A stretch of DNA of 32,511 nucleotides from an uncultured Bacteroidales bacterium (GCA_902784675.1 CACZVR010000010.1:1-32511); one strand, 5' to 3'; shown: positions 16,124 through 25,143, numbered from the stretch's first letter. Notes: generated by a model not told the origin, from the letters alone. Numbers and translations are program-made.

Positions 16124-17368
16124 ATGGCAAACGTAAAACCGTTTCGTGGCGTAAGACCGCCGAAAGAGTATGTAGAGAAAGTCGCATCCAAGCCCTATGA
16201 CGTCCTGTCAAGTGAAGAGGCCCGCGCCGAGGCTGGTGACAACGAGATGTGTCTGTATCACATCATCAAGCCTGAAATCGACTTTGAACCCGGCACCGGT
16301 GAGCACGAGCCCAAGGTGTATGACAAAGCCGTTGAGAACTTCAAGAAGTTCCAAGACAAAGGTTGGCTTGTTCAAGACGATCAGGACTGCTACTACATTT
16401 ATGCTCAGACCATGGACGGCCGCACTCAATACGGCTTCGTTGTGGGTGCCAGCGTTGAGGACTACCTCACTGGCCGCATCAAAAAGCATGAGCTGACCCG
16501 CCGCGAGAAAGAGGCTGACCGCATGCATCACATCGAGATCAACAACGCCAACATCGAGCCGGTGTTCCTGGCATTCCCCGATAACCGCATCCTTGAAGAC
16601 ATCATCGACCGCACTGCACAGACCCAACCCGAGTATGACTTCGTGAGCGAGGACGGCATCGGCCACACCCTGTGGGTCATCAAGGACAAGGAGACCATCG
16701 ACACCATCACCAAGGAGTTCGGTGAGATTCCTTACTTGTATATCGCCGACGGTCACCACCGCACCGCTGCCGCTGCCCACGTGGGCGAGGAGAAGGCTAA
16801 AGCTGATCCCAACCACAACGGCACCGAGGAGTATAACTACCTGCTGGCAGTTTGCTTCCCGCAGTCACACCTCAAGGTGATGGACTACAACCGCGTGGTC
16901 GTTGACCTGAACGGCTATACCGAGGAACAATTCCTGGATAAGGTGCGCGAGCACTTCACCGTCGAGGACATGGGCACCGAGATTTACAAACCCGCCAAGC
17001 TGCACAACTTCTCGCTGTATCTGGGTGGCAAGTGGTATTCATTGACCGCCAAGGAAGGCACCTATGACGACAACGACCCCATCGGCGTACTTGACGTGAC
17101 CATCTCAAGTGACTACATCCTGCGCGACATCCTGGGCATCACCGACTTGCGCACCGACAAGCGCATTGACTTCGTGGGCGGCATCCGCGGCCTGGGCGAA
17201 TTGAAGCAGCGTGTTGACAGCGGCGAAATGAAGATGGCCTTGGCACTCTATCCCGTGACCATGAAGCAGATCATCGACATCGCCGACAGCGGCAAGATCA
17301 TGCCTCCCAAGGCCACCTGGTTCGAGCCCAAGCTGCGCTCGGGTCTTATCATCCACAAGTTGGACTAA
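16124..17368 (+). CDS. DUF1015 family protein
   Basis: A 414-residue protein of the DUF1015 (COG4198) family, whose biochemical role is not established. It opens with VKPFRGVRPPKEYVEKVASKP, the family's N-terminal signature, and has KKHELTRREKEADRM in the middle. YIADGHHRTAAAA follows, with DGHHR at residues 209-213. That DGxHR-type motif recalls the nucleotide-binding motif of ParB/sulfiredoxin-fold enzymes, including free-serine kinases. In several Bacteroidetes the gene neighbours serA and serC, which would fit an amino-acid link, but neither is present here. Codon use is strongly biased towards frequent codons, suggesting good expression. It ends in a strong terminator. Confidence 0.88.
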   Translation: MANVKPFRGVRPPKEYVEKVASKPYDVLSSEEARAEAGDNEMCLYHIIKPEIDFEPGTGEHEPKVYDKAVENFKKFQDKGWLVQDDQDCYYIYAQTMDGRTQYGFVVGASVEDYLTGRIKKHELTRREKEADRMHHIEINNANIEPVFLAFPDNRILEDIIDRTAQTQPEYDFVSEDGIGHTLWVIKDKETIDTITKEFGEIPYLYIADGHHRTAAAAHVGEEKAKADPNHNGTEEYNYLLAVCFPQSHLKVMDYNRVVVDLNGYTEEQFLDKVREHFTVEDMGTEIYKPAKLHNFSLYLGGKWYSLTAKEGTYDDNDPIGVLDVTISSDYILRDILGITDLRTDKRIDFVGGIRGLGELKQRVDSGEMKMALALYPVTMKQIIDIADSGKIMPPKATWFEPKLRSGLIIHKLD

Positions 17369-17410
17369 TGAGATATCCAATGGATTCTTAAACAGGAGAC
17401 TGAAATCCTT

Positions 17411-17447
17411 AAAAAGCGTTATCGAGGCAATCGATGGCGCTTTTTTT
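17411..17447 (+). terminator. Strong rho-independent terminator after the DUF1015 gene
   Basis: A 15-pair stem (17411-17425 with 17431-17445) with two G-U wobbles and a GGCAA loop runs into TTTTTTT, followed shortly by a second T run. It isolates the dnaN operon from upstream transcription. Confidence 0.9.
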
Positions 17448-17489
17448 CGTTTTTTTATCAACAACGTCACATTATAATAAAAAAATCAC

Positions 17490-17497
17490 TATCTTTG
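17490..17497 (+). promoter_or_regulatory. -7 promoter element for the dnaN operon
   Basis: TATCTTTG matches TAnnTTTG and lies 53 bases before the dnaN ATG. No convincing -33 motif is seen in the AT-rich sequence upstream. Confidence 0.6.
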
Positions 17498-17550
17498 TAG
17501 ATTAAAATATAACACAAAAAACATAATAACATAATAACTGAGCTAACTGT

Positions 17551-18669
17551 ATGAAATTCAACGTTCAAAGTAAATTATTGCTCTCGCGTCTGAATGCCGT
17601 GAGCAAAGTGGTGAGCAACAACAACGCATTTGCCATCCTCGACAATTTCCTGTTCGAACTCCAAAGCGACCGCCTGGTAGTTACCGGCAGCGACATGGAA
17701 ACCCGTCTGACCACAAATATTGAAGTGACAGCCGTGGAAGGTACTGGCAAGTTCGCTATTGATGTGAAACGCACCATCAACTCCTTGAAAGAGTTGCCCG
17801 ACACCGCCCTCAGTTTCGAGATCAATGATGAAACCCTCGCTGTCAAGGTCACTTATCAGAACGGTTACTATGACGCCGTTGCCTTGAACGGTGACGAGTT
17901 CCCCGAGAAAGCAGCCAATGCCAACGAAGTGAAGCAGTTCACCCTGCCGTCCAAGAACATTGCCTCGGGTATCGGCCACACCTTGTTCGCTGTCGGAAAA
18001 GACGATATGCACCCCCAATTCACGGGCATCTACTGGGACATCAAGCCCGACATGATTGTTTTCGTCGCTAGTGATTCTCACAAGCTTGTGCGCTATCGCC
18101 AGACTAACGTGAAACCCGACTTTGAGCGCTCGTTTATCCTGCCCGCAAAACCTGCATCGATTCTTGCCAACATCATCGACCGCAACAGCGAGGAGCCCAT
18201 CAGCATCACCGTTGATGAAAACAGTGCAACGTTCGAGAACAACGATTTCCAGCTCTCCTGCCGCTTTATCAACGGTCGCTATCCCAATTATAATTCGGTC
18301 ATCCCCGAGGATAACCCCTTCACCATGGCAGTGGATCGCCTGACGTTGCTGAATGCTGTGCGCCGCGTTGCCGTGTTTGCTAATGTCGGTGGTTTGGTGC
18401 GTCTGGATTTGAGCGCCGACCATGTGGTACTCACCGCACAGGATGTGGACCACTCGACAGCGGCCGAGGAGACTATCCAATGTGAATACAACGGCGAGCC
18501 CATGAACATCGGGTTCAAGAGTGCCGACGTGGTCGACGTGGTTAGCAACATCGACAGCGAGGGTGTATTCCTCAAACTGCTCGATCCTGCTCGTGCCGGT
18601 GTATTCGTGCCCAGTGAGCAACAGCCAGGTGAAGACCTCATCGTGCTGCAGATGCCCATGATGATCTAG
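17551..18669 (+). CDS. dnaN: DNA polymerase III beta subunit (sliding clamp)
   Basis: A 372-residue sliding clamp with three repeated clamp domains. It begins MKFNVQSKLLLSRLNAVSKV, has LPDTALSFEI and LPSKNIASGIGHTLFAV at the domain joints, and SCRFINGRYPNYNSVIP in the third domain. It ends in the standard PMMI, a variant of the C-terminal hydrophobic-pocket strand. The clamp encircles DNA and tethers polymerase III and repair factors. It heads an operon with an exonuclease, coaBC, DUF4835, recN and rlmB rather than lying next to dnaA and recF. Confidence 0.97.
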   Translation: MKFNVQSKLLLSRLNAVSKVVSNNNAFAILDNFLFELQSDRLVVTGSDMETRLTTNIEVTAVEGTGKFAIDVKRTINSLKELPDTALSFEINDETLAVKVTYQNGYYDAVALNGDEFPEKAANANEVKQFTLPSKNIASGIGHTLFAVGKDDMHPQFTGIYWDIKPDMIVFVASDSHKLVRYRQTNVKPDFERSFILPAKPASILANIIDRNSEEPISITVDENSATFENNDFQLSCRFINGRYPNYNSVIPEDNPFTMAVDRLTLLNAVRRVAVFANVGGLVRLDLSADHVVLTAQDVDHSTAAEETIQCEYNGEPMNIGFKSADVVDVVSNIDSEGVFLKLLDPARAGVFVPSEQQPGEDLIVLQMPMMI

Positions 18670-18718
18670 TCAATAGACACACTATTCACTAGTTTCTGAA
18701 CCACTATCCTGATTTGAT

Positions 18719-19501
18719 ATGGAATTGAATCTGAAACGTCCTCTTGTGGTCTTTGACCTGGAATCAACTGGATTGAACATCACCGAGGACCGCATCATCG
18801 AGTTGTCCTATGTCAAGGTTTTTCCCGACGGGCATGAAGAGGCAAAGACCTACCGCTTCAACCCCGAGAAGGAGATTCCCGAACAGGCCATCAAGGTGCA
18901 TGGCATCACCAATGACATGCTCGTGGGAGAGCCCACGTTCAAAGAGCGTGCGCATGATATCGCACACGTGTTTGAAGGCAGCGACATCGCTGGTTTCAAC
19001 AGCAACCACTTTGACATTCCCCTGCTTGCCCAGGAGATGGGCAAGGCCGGAGTGCAGTTTGACCCGTCACAGCACAAGTTCATTGATGTGCAGACCATCT
19101 ACCACAAACGCGAAAAGCGCGACCTGGAGGCTGCATGCCTGTTCTACTGCGGACATCCGATGGAGAATCATCACTCGGCCGAGGACGACGCAAGGACAAC
19201 TCTCGAGGTGCTTAAAGCACAACTCGACCATTATGCTAATGATGCCGAGCCCTTGCAGAACGATGTTGAATTCCTGTCACAGTACTCGTCCCACAACCGC
19301 AATGTTGACCTTGCTGGCCGCATCATTCTTAACGAGCAGAAGCAGCCCGTTTTCAACTTCGGCAAGCACAAGGGAAAACTGGTGGAAGACGTGTTCACCA
19401 AACTCGACCTCGGGTATTATGACTGGATGATGAAGAGTGACTTTGCCGAGAACACCAAGCAAGTCATCACCAAACTATATATCCAATTCAAGAAAAAATA
19501 A
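18719..19501 (+). CDS. DnaQ-like 3'-5' exonuclease (epsilon-type)
   Basis: A 260-residue protein with an N-terminal DEDDh exonuclease domain: FDLESTG (Asp13, Glu15), NSNHFDIPLL (Asp99) and HHSAEDDA (His152, Asp157). The chemistry is that of the proofreading epsilon subunit of DNA polymerase III. The C-terminal 65 residues (about 196-260) form a separate small module with NFGKHKGKLVEDV and YYDWMMKSDF. It resembles the short FGKxKGK domain found alone in DUF3820-type proteins. The gene lies 49 bases after dnaN, which supports a replication role, but whether it is the main proofreader or an accessory exonuclease is not settled. Confidence 0.9.
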   Translation: MELNLKRPLVVFDLESTGLNITEDRIIELSYVKVFPDGHEEAKTYRFNPEKEIPEQAIKVHGITNDMLVGEPTFKERAHDIAHVFEGSDIAGFNSNHFDIPLLAQEMGKAGVQFDPSQHKFIDVQTIYHKREKRDLEAACLFYCGHPMENHHSAEDDARTTLEVLKAQLDHYANDAEPLQNDVEFLSQYSSHNRNVDLAGRIILNEQKQPVFNFGKHKGKLVEDVFTKLDLGYYDWMMKSDFAENTKQVITKLYIQFKKK

Positions 19502-19523
19502 GCAACTTTTTATCAGACACATC

Positions 19524-20732
19524 ATGTTAGCAGGCAAGCACATCATCCTGGGCATCACCGGTGGTATCGCCGCCTACAAGTGTGCCACCCTCACGCGGTT
19601 GCTGGTCAAGGCCGGTGCCGAGGTGCAGGTCATCATGACCCCCAATGCCAAGCAGTTCATCCAACCGCTCACCCTATCCACTTTGAGCGGCAAACCCGTA
19701 ATCAGCGAGTTCTTCACCGCCAATACGGGTCAATGGAACAGCCACGTTGACTTGGGGTTGTGGGCCGATGCGCTCATCATCGCCCCGGCAACGGCATCCA
19801 CTATCGGCAAGATGGCTCACGGAGTCGCCGACAACATGCTGGTGACAACCTATCTATCGGCCAAAGCTCCCGTGTTTATTGCCCCGGCAATGGATTTGGA
19901 CATGATGCGCCATCCGAGCACTGTGCGCAATCTTGAATTATTGCGCAGTTACGGCAATCACATCATCGAACCTGCCGAGGGCGAGCTTGCCAGCCACCTC
20001 ATCGGCAAGGGACGGATGGAAGAGCCTGAGAACATCGTCAAAGCACTTGACGACTTCTTCAGTAGGGGCGAAGACTTGCAGGGCAAACGCGTGCTCATCA
20101 CTGCCGGCCCCACTGTCGAAAAGATAGATCCGGTTCGTTACATCAGCAACTTCTCCTCAGGCAAGATGGGCTTTGCCCTTGCTGAGGAATGCGCTAGCCG
20201 CGGCGCCCAAGTGACGCTTGTCGCCGGTCCTGTCACACTCAAGACGCACAACAGCCTCATTGAGCGCATTGACGTGACCACAGCCGTTGAAATGCACGAT
20301 GCCGTCATGCAGGCACTGCCCCAAAGCGATGCCATTATCCTGTGTGCCGCTGTCGCTGACTACCGTGTGGAAAACGTCGCTGACAGCAAGATTAAACGCG
20401 AAAAGACCGAAAATCCCGTCATTCAACTCACGCCCAACCCCGACATCGCCCGTGCCGTTGGACAAGCTAAGCGGCAAGATCAGGTGAGTGTGGGTTTTGC
20501 ACTGGAAACCGATAATGAAACCGTCAACGCACAAGGTAAACTCGAACGCAAGAATTTGAATTTCATCGTCATGAACTCCTTGCGTGACAAGAATGCCGGA
20601 TTCCAAGTCGACACGAACAAGGTGACCATCTTCACCGACAAGGGAGAGATTATCGACGGAGAGTGCAAGAGCAAACGAGACGTTGCTCGAGACATTATTG
20701 ATGTTTTACACAAGTATCTGTCAAAGACATGA
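19524..20732 (+). CDS. coaBC: Bifunctional phosphopantothenoylcysteine decarboxylase / phosphopantothenate-cysteine ligase
   Basis: A 402-residue fusion catalysing two successive steps of coenzyme A synthesis. The N-terminal CoaC flavoprotein has GITGGIAAYK (10-19), His74 in HVDLG, ADNML and PAMDLDMM (121-128). The C-terminal CoaB ligase has LITAGPTVEKIDPVRYISN, SSGKMG and AAVADYR. Two CoaC positions differ from the E. coli enzyme: the Asn of PAMN is Asp124, and the Cys of the substrate-recognition flap is Ser157 (GELASHL). These changes look typical of the phylum rather than a lesion. The start at 19524 (MLAGKHIILG) is where the family begins; an upstream extension overlaps the exonuclease gene. 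Its stop overlaps the next gene by four bases (ATGA). Confidence 0.95.
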   Translation: MLAGKHIILGITGGIAAYKCATLTRLLVKAGAEVQVIMTPNAKQFIQPLTLSTLSGKPVISEFFTANTGQWNSHVDLGLWADALIIAPATASTIGKMAHGVADNMLVTTYLSAKAPVFIAPAMDLDMMRHPSTVRNLELLRSYGNHIIEPAEGELASHLIGKGRMEEPENIVKALDDFFSRGEDLQGKRVLITAGPTVEKIDPVRYISNFSSGKMGFALAEECASRGAQVTLVAGPVTLKTHNSLIERIDVTTAVEMHDAVMQALPQSDAIILCAAVADYRVENVADSKIKREKTENPVIQLTPNPDIARAVGQAKRQDQVSVGFALETDNETVNAQGKLERKNLNFIVMNSLRDKNAGFQVDTNKVTIFTDKGEIIDGECKSKRDVARDIIDVLHKYLSKT

Positions 20733-21652
20733 AAAATAGATTATTGCTATTCATCATCACTGCGTTGTTGTTCTCCTTCAGCGCAGTTGCTGATGAAGAA
20801 GCCACTGAACTGAATTGTGAAGTGGAAGTCAACTCCGACAAGATAACTAACGGAAGTAAAGAAATCTTCAAGGAGCTCAAGCAATCCATCACCGACTACA
20901 TGAACACTACCAAATGGACCAACGCGACATTTGGCTATAACGAGAGAATATACTGCAAACTGATGCTCACGCTCAGCTCGTGGGACGATGCCACCGGATT
21001 GATGAAAGGCGACTTGCAGATCCAGTCTCAACGTCCAGTGTTCAACAGCTCATACACCACCGCCGTCATCAACTTCAGGGACACAAAGGTGGATTTCCAC
21101 TTCGAAACAGGGCAACAACTCGTATTCTCGGAGTTGGAAATGGAGGATAATCTCACTGCAATCCTCAATTTCTGGGCCTACATGATCATCGGCATGGATT
21201 TTGACACCTTTGAACTGAACGGTGGCACCCCGTACTATGAACGCGCTGCACAAGTAGTGCGTCTGGCTCAAAGCTCAGGCGAGAGCGGTTGGAAAGCCTT
21301 TGAGGACAACACTAACCGCAGCGCTGTGCTGAGTGCTTTCACCGAAAACAACACCGCTGCGATTCACCAGATGCTCTATGACTATCACCGCATGGGTCTT
21401 GACCAGATGGTAGTGACCGTGGACAAAGGGCGCTCGGCCATTACTCACACGCTGGAAAACCTTGCAAAAATTTATGATGTAGCACCGATGTCGGTGTGCC
21501 TGACCATGTTCAAAGACGCCAAACTCGATGAACTTGTCAACATCTACAGCAAGGCCAACGCCACCGAGAAAGAGAACGTCTATGAGATGCTCTATCAGGT
21601 GTATCCCAGCGAGGCCACACGACTTGACAACATCAAGAAAACTGAAAATTGA
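20729..21652 (+). CDS. DUF4835 family exported protein (possible type IX secretion-associated PorD)
   Basis: A 307-residue protein with a signal peptide (MKNRLLLFIITALLFSFSAV, then ADEE). It matches DUF4835, a Bacteroidetes-only family that almost always sits between coaBC and recN. Visible family features are LNCEVEVNSDKI near the N-terminus, FRDTKVDFHFETGQQL, and NLTAILNFWAYMIIGMDFDTF in the middle. VRLAQSSGESGWKAFED comes later. I recall the family being named PorD in type IX secretion annotation, but have not verified this. No other por/gld gene is in this window, so the role is open. Translation is coupled to coaBC by an ATGA overlap, and recN follows after 15 bases. Confidence 0.85.
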   Translation: MKNRLLLFIITALLFSFSAVADEEATELNCEVEVNSDKITNGSKEIFKELKQSITDYMNTTKWTNATFGYNERIYCKLMLTLSSWDDATGLMKGDLQIQSQRPVFNSSYTTAVINFRDTKVDFHFETGQQLVFSELEMEDNLTAILNFWAYMIIGMDFDTFELNGGTPYYERAAQVVRLAQSSGESGWKAFEDNTNRSAVLSAFTENNTAAIHQMLYDYHRMGLDQMVVTVDKGRSAITHTLENLAKIYDVAPMSVCLTMFKDAKLDELVNIYSKANATEKENVYEMLYQVYPSEATRLDNIKKTEN

Positions 21653-21667
21653 CGCTCGTTCAACCCA

Positions 21668-23347
21668 ATGATCAAGCGACTGCACATTTCAAACTATGCA
21701 CTCATCGACACACTCGATATCGGGTTTGCCGAAGGGTTGACCATTATCACCGGTGAGACCGGTGCCGGCAAGTCCATCATCCTGGGCGCCCTGTCACTCA
21801 TCCTGGGCGAAAGAGCCGACAGCAAGGCTATCCGTGACACATCGGCAAAGACCATCGTTGAAGCAACATTCGACATCACAGGCTATCAATTAGAGCCGTT
21901 CTTCAAGGAGAATGACATCGATTGGTTTGAAAGCGAGTGTCTGTTGAGGCGTGAATTGTCACCTAACGGCCGTTCACGCGCTTTCATCAACGACACGCCG
22001 GTGCAACTCAATGTATTGCGCGAATTGAGCACCCGTCTGCTTGACATCCACTCACAACACAGCAACATGCTGCTGTCCAACCCCGCTTTCCAGTTGTCCA
22101 TTCTAGACAGTCTTGCTGCTAATGACATTTTGCTGAACGATTATCGCAAAGCCTACCAAAGTTATCGCGATACGTTGGCAAAACTGGAGAACACCAGAAG
22201 GGACATCGAGAAACTGCGCAACGATGAAGACTACATCAGATTCCAGCTCAACCAATTGCAGGCCATGCAACTGCAACCCGACGAGGATCAAGAGTTGGAA
22301 GCCTTGCAGAACAAGCTCAGCAATGTCACATGGCTGAAAGAAAGCTTGTGGAACGTTGAAAACGAGTTGAACAACAATGAGAATAACATCCTTGAGCGCC
22401 TCTCGGCGATAGCTGCGCAACTTGAGGAGGCCGAACGCAACCTCCCCGAAATTGCCGGAACACATGAACGCGTGCGCACAGCCCTGATCGACCTGAAGGA
22501 TATCGCCCACAGCGTGAGTGCGACAGTCGAGACCTTGGAGGATGACCCAGCGGCATTAGCGCGCGTGGATGAACGATTGAGCAACATATATGCACTTGAG
22601 CACAAACATAACGCGCAAGGAGTCAACCAATTAATTGAGATTCAGCAAAATTTCGAAAAGCAGCTGAACGAGATTGAACACAACGATGGCATCCTTGCCG
22701 AGTTGGAAGCGCTGGTGCAGACCCACCGCTCAACAGCATTGAAAATAGCTGAACATCTCTCGGCCAAACGTCATGAAGCAGCCCGCAGTTTCGGTAAAGA
22801 ACTGCTGGACATGGCGGCACCATTGGGCATGAAGAACATCGCCTTTGACGTTGAGTTCAATACCACCGACCTGACCGAGAGCGGAATCGATCGTGTGGAG
22901 TTCATCATGGCGTTCAACAAGAACCAACGTCCCATGCCCGTGAAGGATACCGCCTCGGGTGGCGAGATATCCCGCGTGATGTTGTGCATCAAGACGATTG
23001 TCGCCAGCCACATCAAGTTGCCAAGCATCATCTTTGACGAGGTGGACACTGGTGTGAGCGGCGATATCGCCAACCGAATCGGCGAAATGATGGCCGAAAT
23101 CGCTGACAACATTCAGGTAATCGCCATCACTCACCTGCCCCAGGTGGCGGCCCACGGCAAACATCACTTGCGTGTGTTCAAGACCGACACCGATGTAGAG
23201 ACGCTCACGCGTGTCGAGCAGCTTGACGAACAAGAACGTGTCATGGAGGTTGCACGCATGTTAAGTGGCAAGGGCCTTGATCAGGCTGCCATCGAAAACG
23301 CCAAATCACTCATCAGTCATAATACTAAAACAACGAATACAAAATGA
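21668..23347 (+). CDS. recN: DNA repair protein RecN
   Basis: A 559-residue SMC-like ATPase for double-strand-break repair. Walker A is GETGAGKS (29-36), within a head domain starting MIKRLHISNYALID. Two coiled-coil arms follow (roughly 150-225 and 290-370), rich in Leu, Glu and Asn heptads. The C-terminal head has the ABC signature TASGGEISRVML, Walker B IIFDEVDTGVSG and the AITHLPQVAAHG switch. All motifs are intact. The last codons overlap rlmB by four bases (ATGA), so the two are coupled. Confidence 0.96.
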   Translation: MIKRLHISNYALIDTLDIGFAEGLTIITGETGAGKSIILGALSLILGERADSKAIRDTSAKTIVEATFDITGYQLEPFFKENDIDWFESECLLRRELSPNGRSRAFINDTPVQLNVLRELSTRLLDIHSQHSNMLLSNPAFQLSILDSLAANDILLNDYRKAYQSYRDTLAKLENTRRDIEKLRNDEDYIRFQLNQLQAMQLQPDEDQELEALQNKLSNVTWLKESLWNVENELNNNENNILERLSAIAAQLEEAERNLPEIAGTHERVRTALIDLKDIAHSVSATVETLEDDPAALARVDERLSNIYALEHKHNAQGVNQLIEIQQNFEKQLNEIEHNDGILAELEALVQTHRSTALKIAEHLSAKRHEAARSFGKELLDMAAPLGMKNIAFDVEFNTTDLTESGIDRVEFIMAFNKNQRPMPVKDTASGGEISRVMLCIKTIVASHIKLPSIIFDEVDTGVSGDIANRIGEMMAEIADNIQVIAITHLPQVAAHGKHHLRVFKTDTDVETLTRVEQLDEQERVMEVARMLSGKGLDQAAIENAKSLISHNTKTTNTK

Positions 23348-24102
23348 TAGACAAGAGCCAATACATCTACGGCATCCATGCTGTGCTTGAAGCCATTGAG
23401 GCCGGCAAAGACATCGACAAGATCCTGTTGAGCAAGACCCTGAATACCGAGACGGCCCAAATGATCACCGACGGGGCTCGCGCTTTGCGCATTCCGGTGC
23501 AACGCGTTCCCGTACAGAAAATCGATCGCATCACCCGTCGCAACCACCAGGGCGTGCTGGCCATGATGGCCGCAGTGACCTATTACCGTGTCGAGGACCT
23601 GGTGCCGCAGCTGTTCGATAACGGAGAGAACCCGTTTGTCGTGGTTCTTGACGGAGTTACCGATGTGCGCAACTTCGGTGCTGTGGCACGCACTTGTGAA
23701 TGTGCCGGTGTGAGTGCCATTGTCATTCCTGACCATGAGAGCGTGAGTGTCAACGCCGACGCAGTCAAGACATCGGCAGGAGCGCTGAACTATCTGCCCG
23801 TGTGCCGCGAGCGCAATCTCGTGAAAGCGGTGAAGCTGTTGCGTGACAGCGGTTTCAAGGTTGTGGGCACGAGCGACAAGAGCAAGGTATCCTATACCAA
23901 CGACAATTACACCGGACCTGTCGCCATCGTGCTGGGTGCCGAGGATAAAGGTGTCTCGCCCGATATCATGAAGCTGTGCGATGCTCAAGTTTTCATCCCC
24001 GAGTTCGGTCACATCAACTCCCTTAACGTGTCGGTTGCCGGTGGCATCATGATTTATGAAGTCGTGAGACAACGCCTCGGTGATAACCAGGAAGTGAATT
24101 AA
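23344..24102 (+). CDS. rlmB: 23S rRNA (guanosine-2'-O-) methyltransferase, RlmB/TrmH family
   Basis: A 252-residue SPOUT methyltransferase. An N-terminal substrate-binding domain (IYGIHAVLEAIEAGKDIDKILL, ending near HQGVLAM) precedes the knotted SAM-binding domain. That domain has DGVTDVRNFGAVARTCECAG, IVLGAEDKGVS and IPEFGHINSLNVSVAGGIMIYE, the three SpoU motifs. The two-domain layout fits RlmB (Gm2251 of 23S rRNA), though a close TrmH paralogue methylating another site cannot be excluded. It is the last gene of the dnaN operon; the next promoter starts about 10 bases later. Confidence 0.9.
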   Translation: MIDKSQYIYGIHAVLEAIEAGKDIDKILLSKTLNTETAQMITDGARALRIPVQRVPVQKIDRITRRNHQGVLAMMAAVTYYRVEDLVPQLFDNGENPFVVVLDGVTDVRNFGAVARTCECAGVSAIVIPDHESVSVNADAVKTSAGALNYLPVCRERNLVKAVKLLRDSGFKVVGTSDKSKVSYTNDNYTGPVAIVLGAEDKGVSPDIMKLCDAQVFIPEFGHINSLNVSVAGGIMIYEVVRQRLGDNQEVN

Positions 24103-24113
24103 CTCGCGTTTTA

Positions 24114-24145
24114 GTTGCCCGCACTATGAATTATCGTTAATTTTG
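24114..24145 (+). promoter_or_regulatory. Promoter of the nusB operon
   Basis: GTTG (24114-24117), a 20-base spacer and TAATTTTG (24138-24145) form a full promoter. The ATG is 21 bases downstream. It has the same elements and spacing as the tRNA-Cys promoter in this window. Confidence 0.75.
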
Positions 24146-24165
24146 CAATTTCAAACTTTGACAAT

Positions 24166-25098
24166 ATGATCAACCGCGTACTCATCCGAACAAAAGTAGT
24201 ACAAAACCTGTACTCCTATATGCTTACCCGTCCCGATTGCACCCTGTCGACCGCCCTCAAAGGGCTGGACGCGTGCCTGGACAAGACCTATGAACTGTAT
24301 CACTACTTGTTGAGGTTACCTGTGGAGTTGACCCACATCCAGGATGTGCGTCTCGACGAGGCCCGTCACAAATATCTGCCCACCGAGGAGGATCTCAATC
24401 CCAACATGAAGTTCGTCAACAACAGGCTTGTTGAAAGTCTTGCGTCAGACGAGCAGTTGCAGCAGTTTGCCCAGGACCACACCGTGACCTGGAACGATGA
24501 CCCCATCTTTGAGCGCCTGATACTCGACAAAGTGCTCAAGAGTGACATCTACAACGACTACATGAATTCTCCCGAGGATAGCTTTGAAGCCGACAGCCAA
24601 CTGTGGCAACAATTGATGAAACAAGTCATCCTGCCCGACGAGAACATGTCGGACGCCATCGAACAAAGGTCACTCTTCTGGACCGAGGACGATGTGGACT
24701 TGCTGGGACAGTTTGTTTGCAAAACCTTCAGACGCATCGCCGAGGGCGATGAGAACGCTATTCTGCCCATGTTCAAGGATGAGGAGGACAGCGAGTTCGG
24801 TCGGGAATTGTTCAAAGCCGCTGTGACGATGATGCCAGATAGCAATACCATTATTGATGAACTGGTGCAAGAGAGCCGTTGGGACAGTGACCGCATCGTG
24901 CTCATGGACCGTATCATCATGTGCACTGCGCTTGCCGAGTTGCGCACTTTTGACAAGATTCCAATCTCGGTGACACTGAACGAATACATCGAGCTGGCCA
25001 AGAACTTCAGCACCGCTGGCAGCGGCCAGTTTGTAAACGGCATCCTCAACAACGCCGTCAAGCTGTTGCGCAAGGAAGGCAAGCTCCTTAAACGATAA
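24166..25098 (+). CDS. nusB: Transcription antitermination protein NusB (extended Bacteroidetes form)
   Basis: A 310-residue protein, roughly twice the length of E. coli NusB. The C-terminal part has the NusB fold signature: DRIVLMDRIIMCTALAELR, IPISVTLNEYIELAKNFS and FVNGILNNAV. The N-terminal half begins NRVLIRTKVVQNLYSYM and carries a helical extension characteristic of the phylum. NusB with NusE binds boxA RNA and promotes rRNA antitermination. It heads the common Bacteroidetes cluster nusB-yajC-ybbR-coaE. Confidence 0.92.
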   Translation: MINRVLIRTKVVQNLYSYMLTRPDCTLSTALKGLDACLDKTYELYHYLLRLPVELTHIQDVRLDEARHKYLPTEEDLNPNMKFVNNRLVESLASDEQLQQFAQDHTVTWNDDPIFERLILDKVLKSDIYNDYMNSPEDSFEADSQLWQQLMKQVILPDENMSDAIEQRSLFWTEDDVDLLGQFVCKTFRRIAEGDENAILPMFKDEEDSEFGRELFKAAVTMMPDSNTIIDELVQESRWDSDRIVLMDRIIMCTALAELRTFDKIPISVTLNEYIELAKNFSTAGSGQFVNGILNNAVKLLRKEGKLLKR

Positions 25099-25143
25099 CT
25101 CAAATAAAGAATAACAATATCAACTGATTAAAACTACAACATT

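Noticed and set aside
17575-18621. A 348-codon open frame antisense to dnaN
   Set aside because: It is the shadow of a highly expressed, codon-biased gene; the sequence has no domain features.
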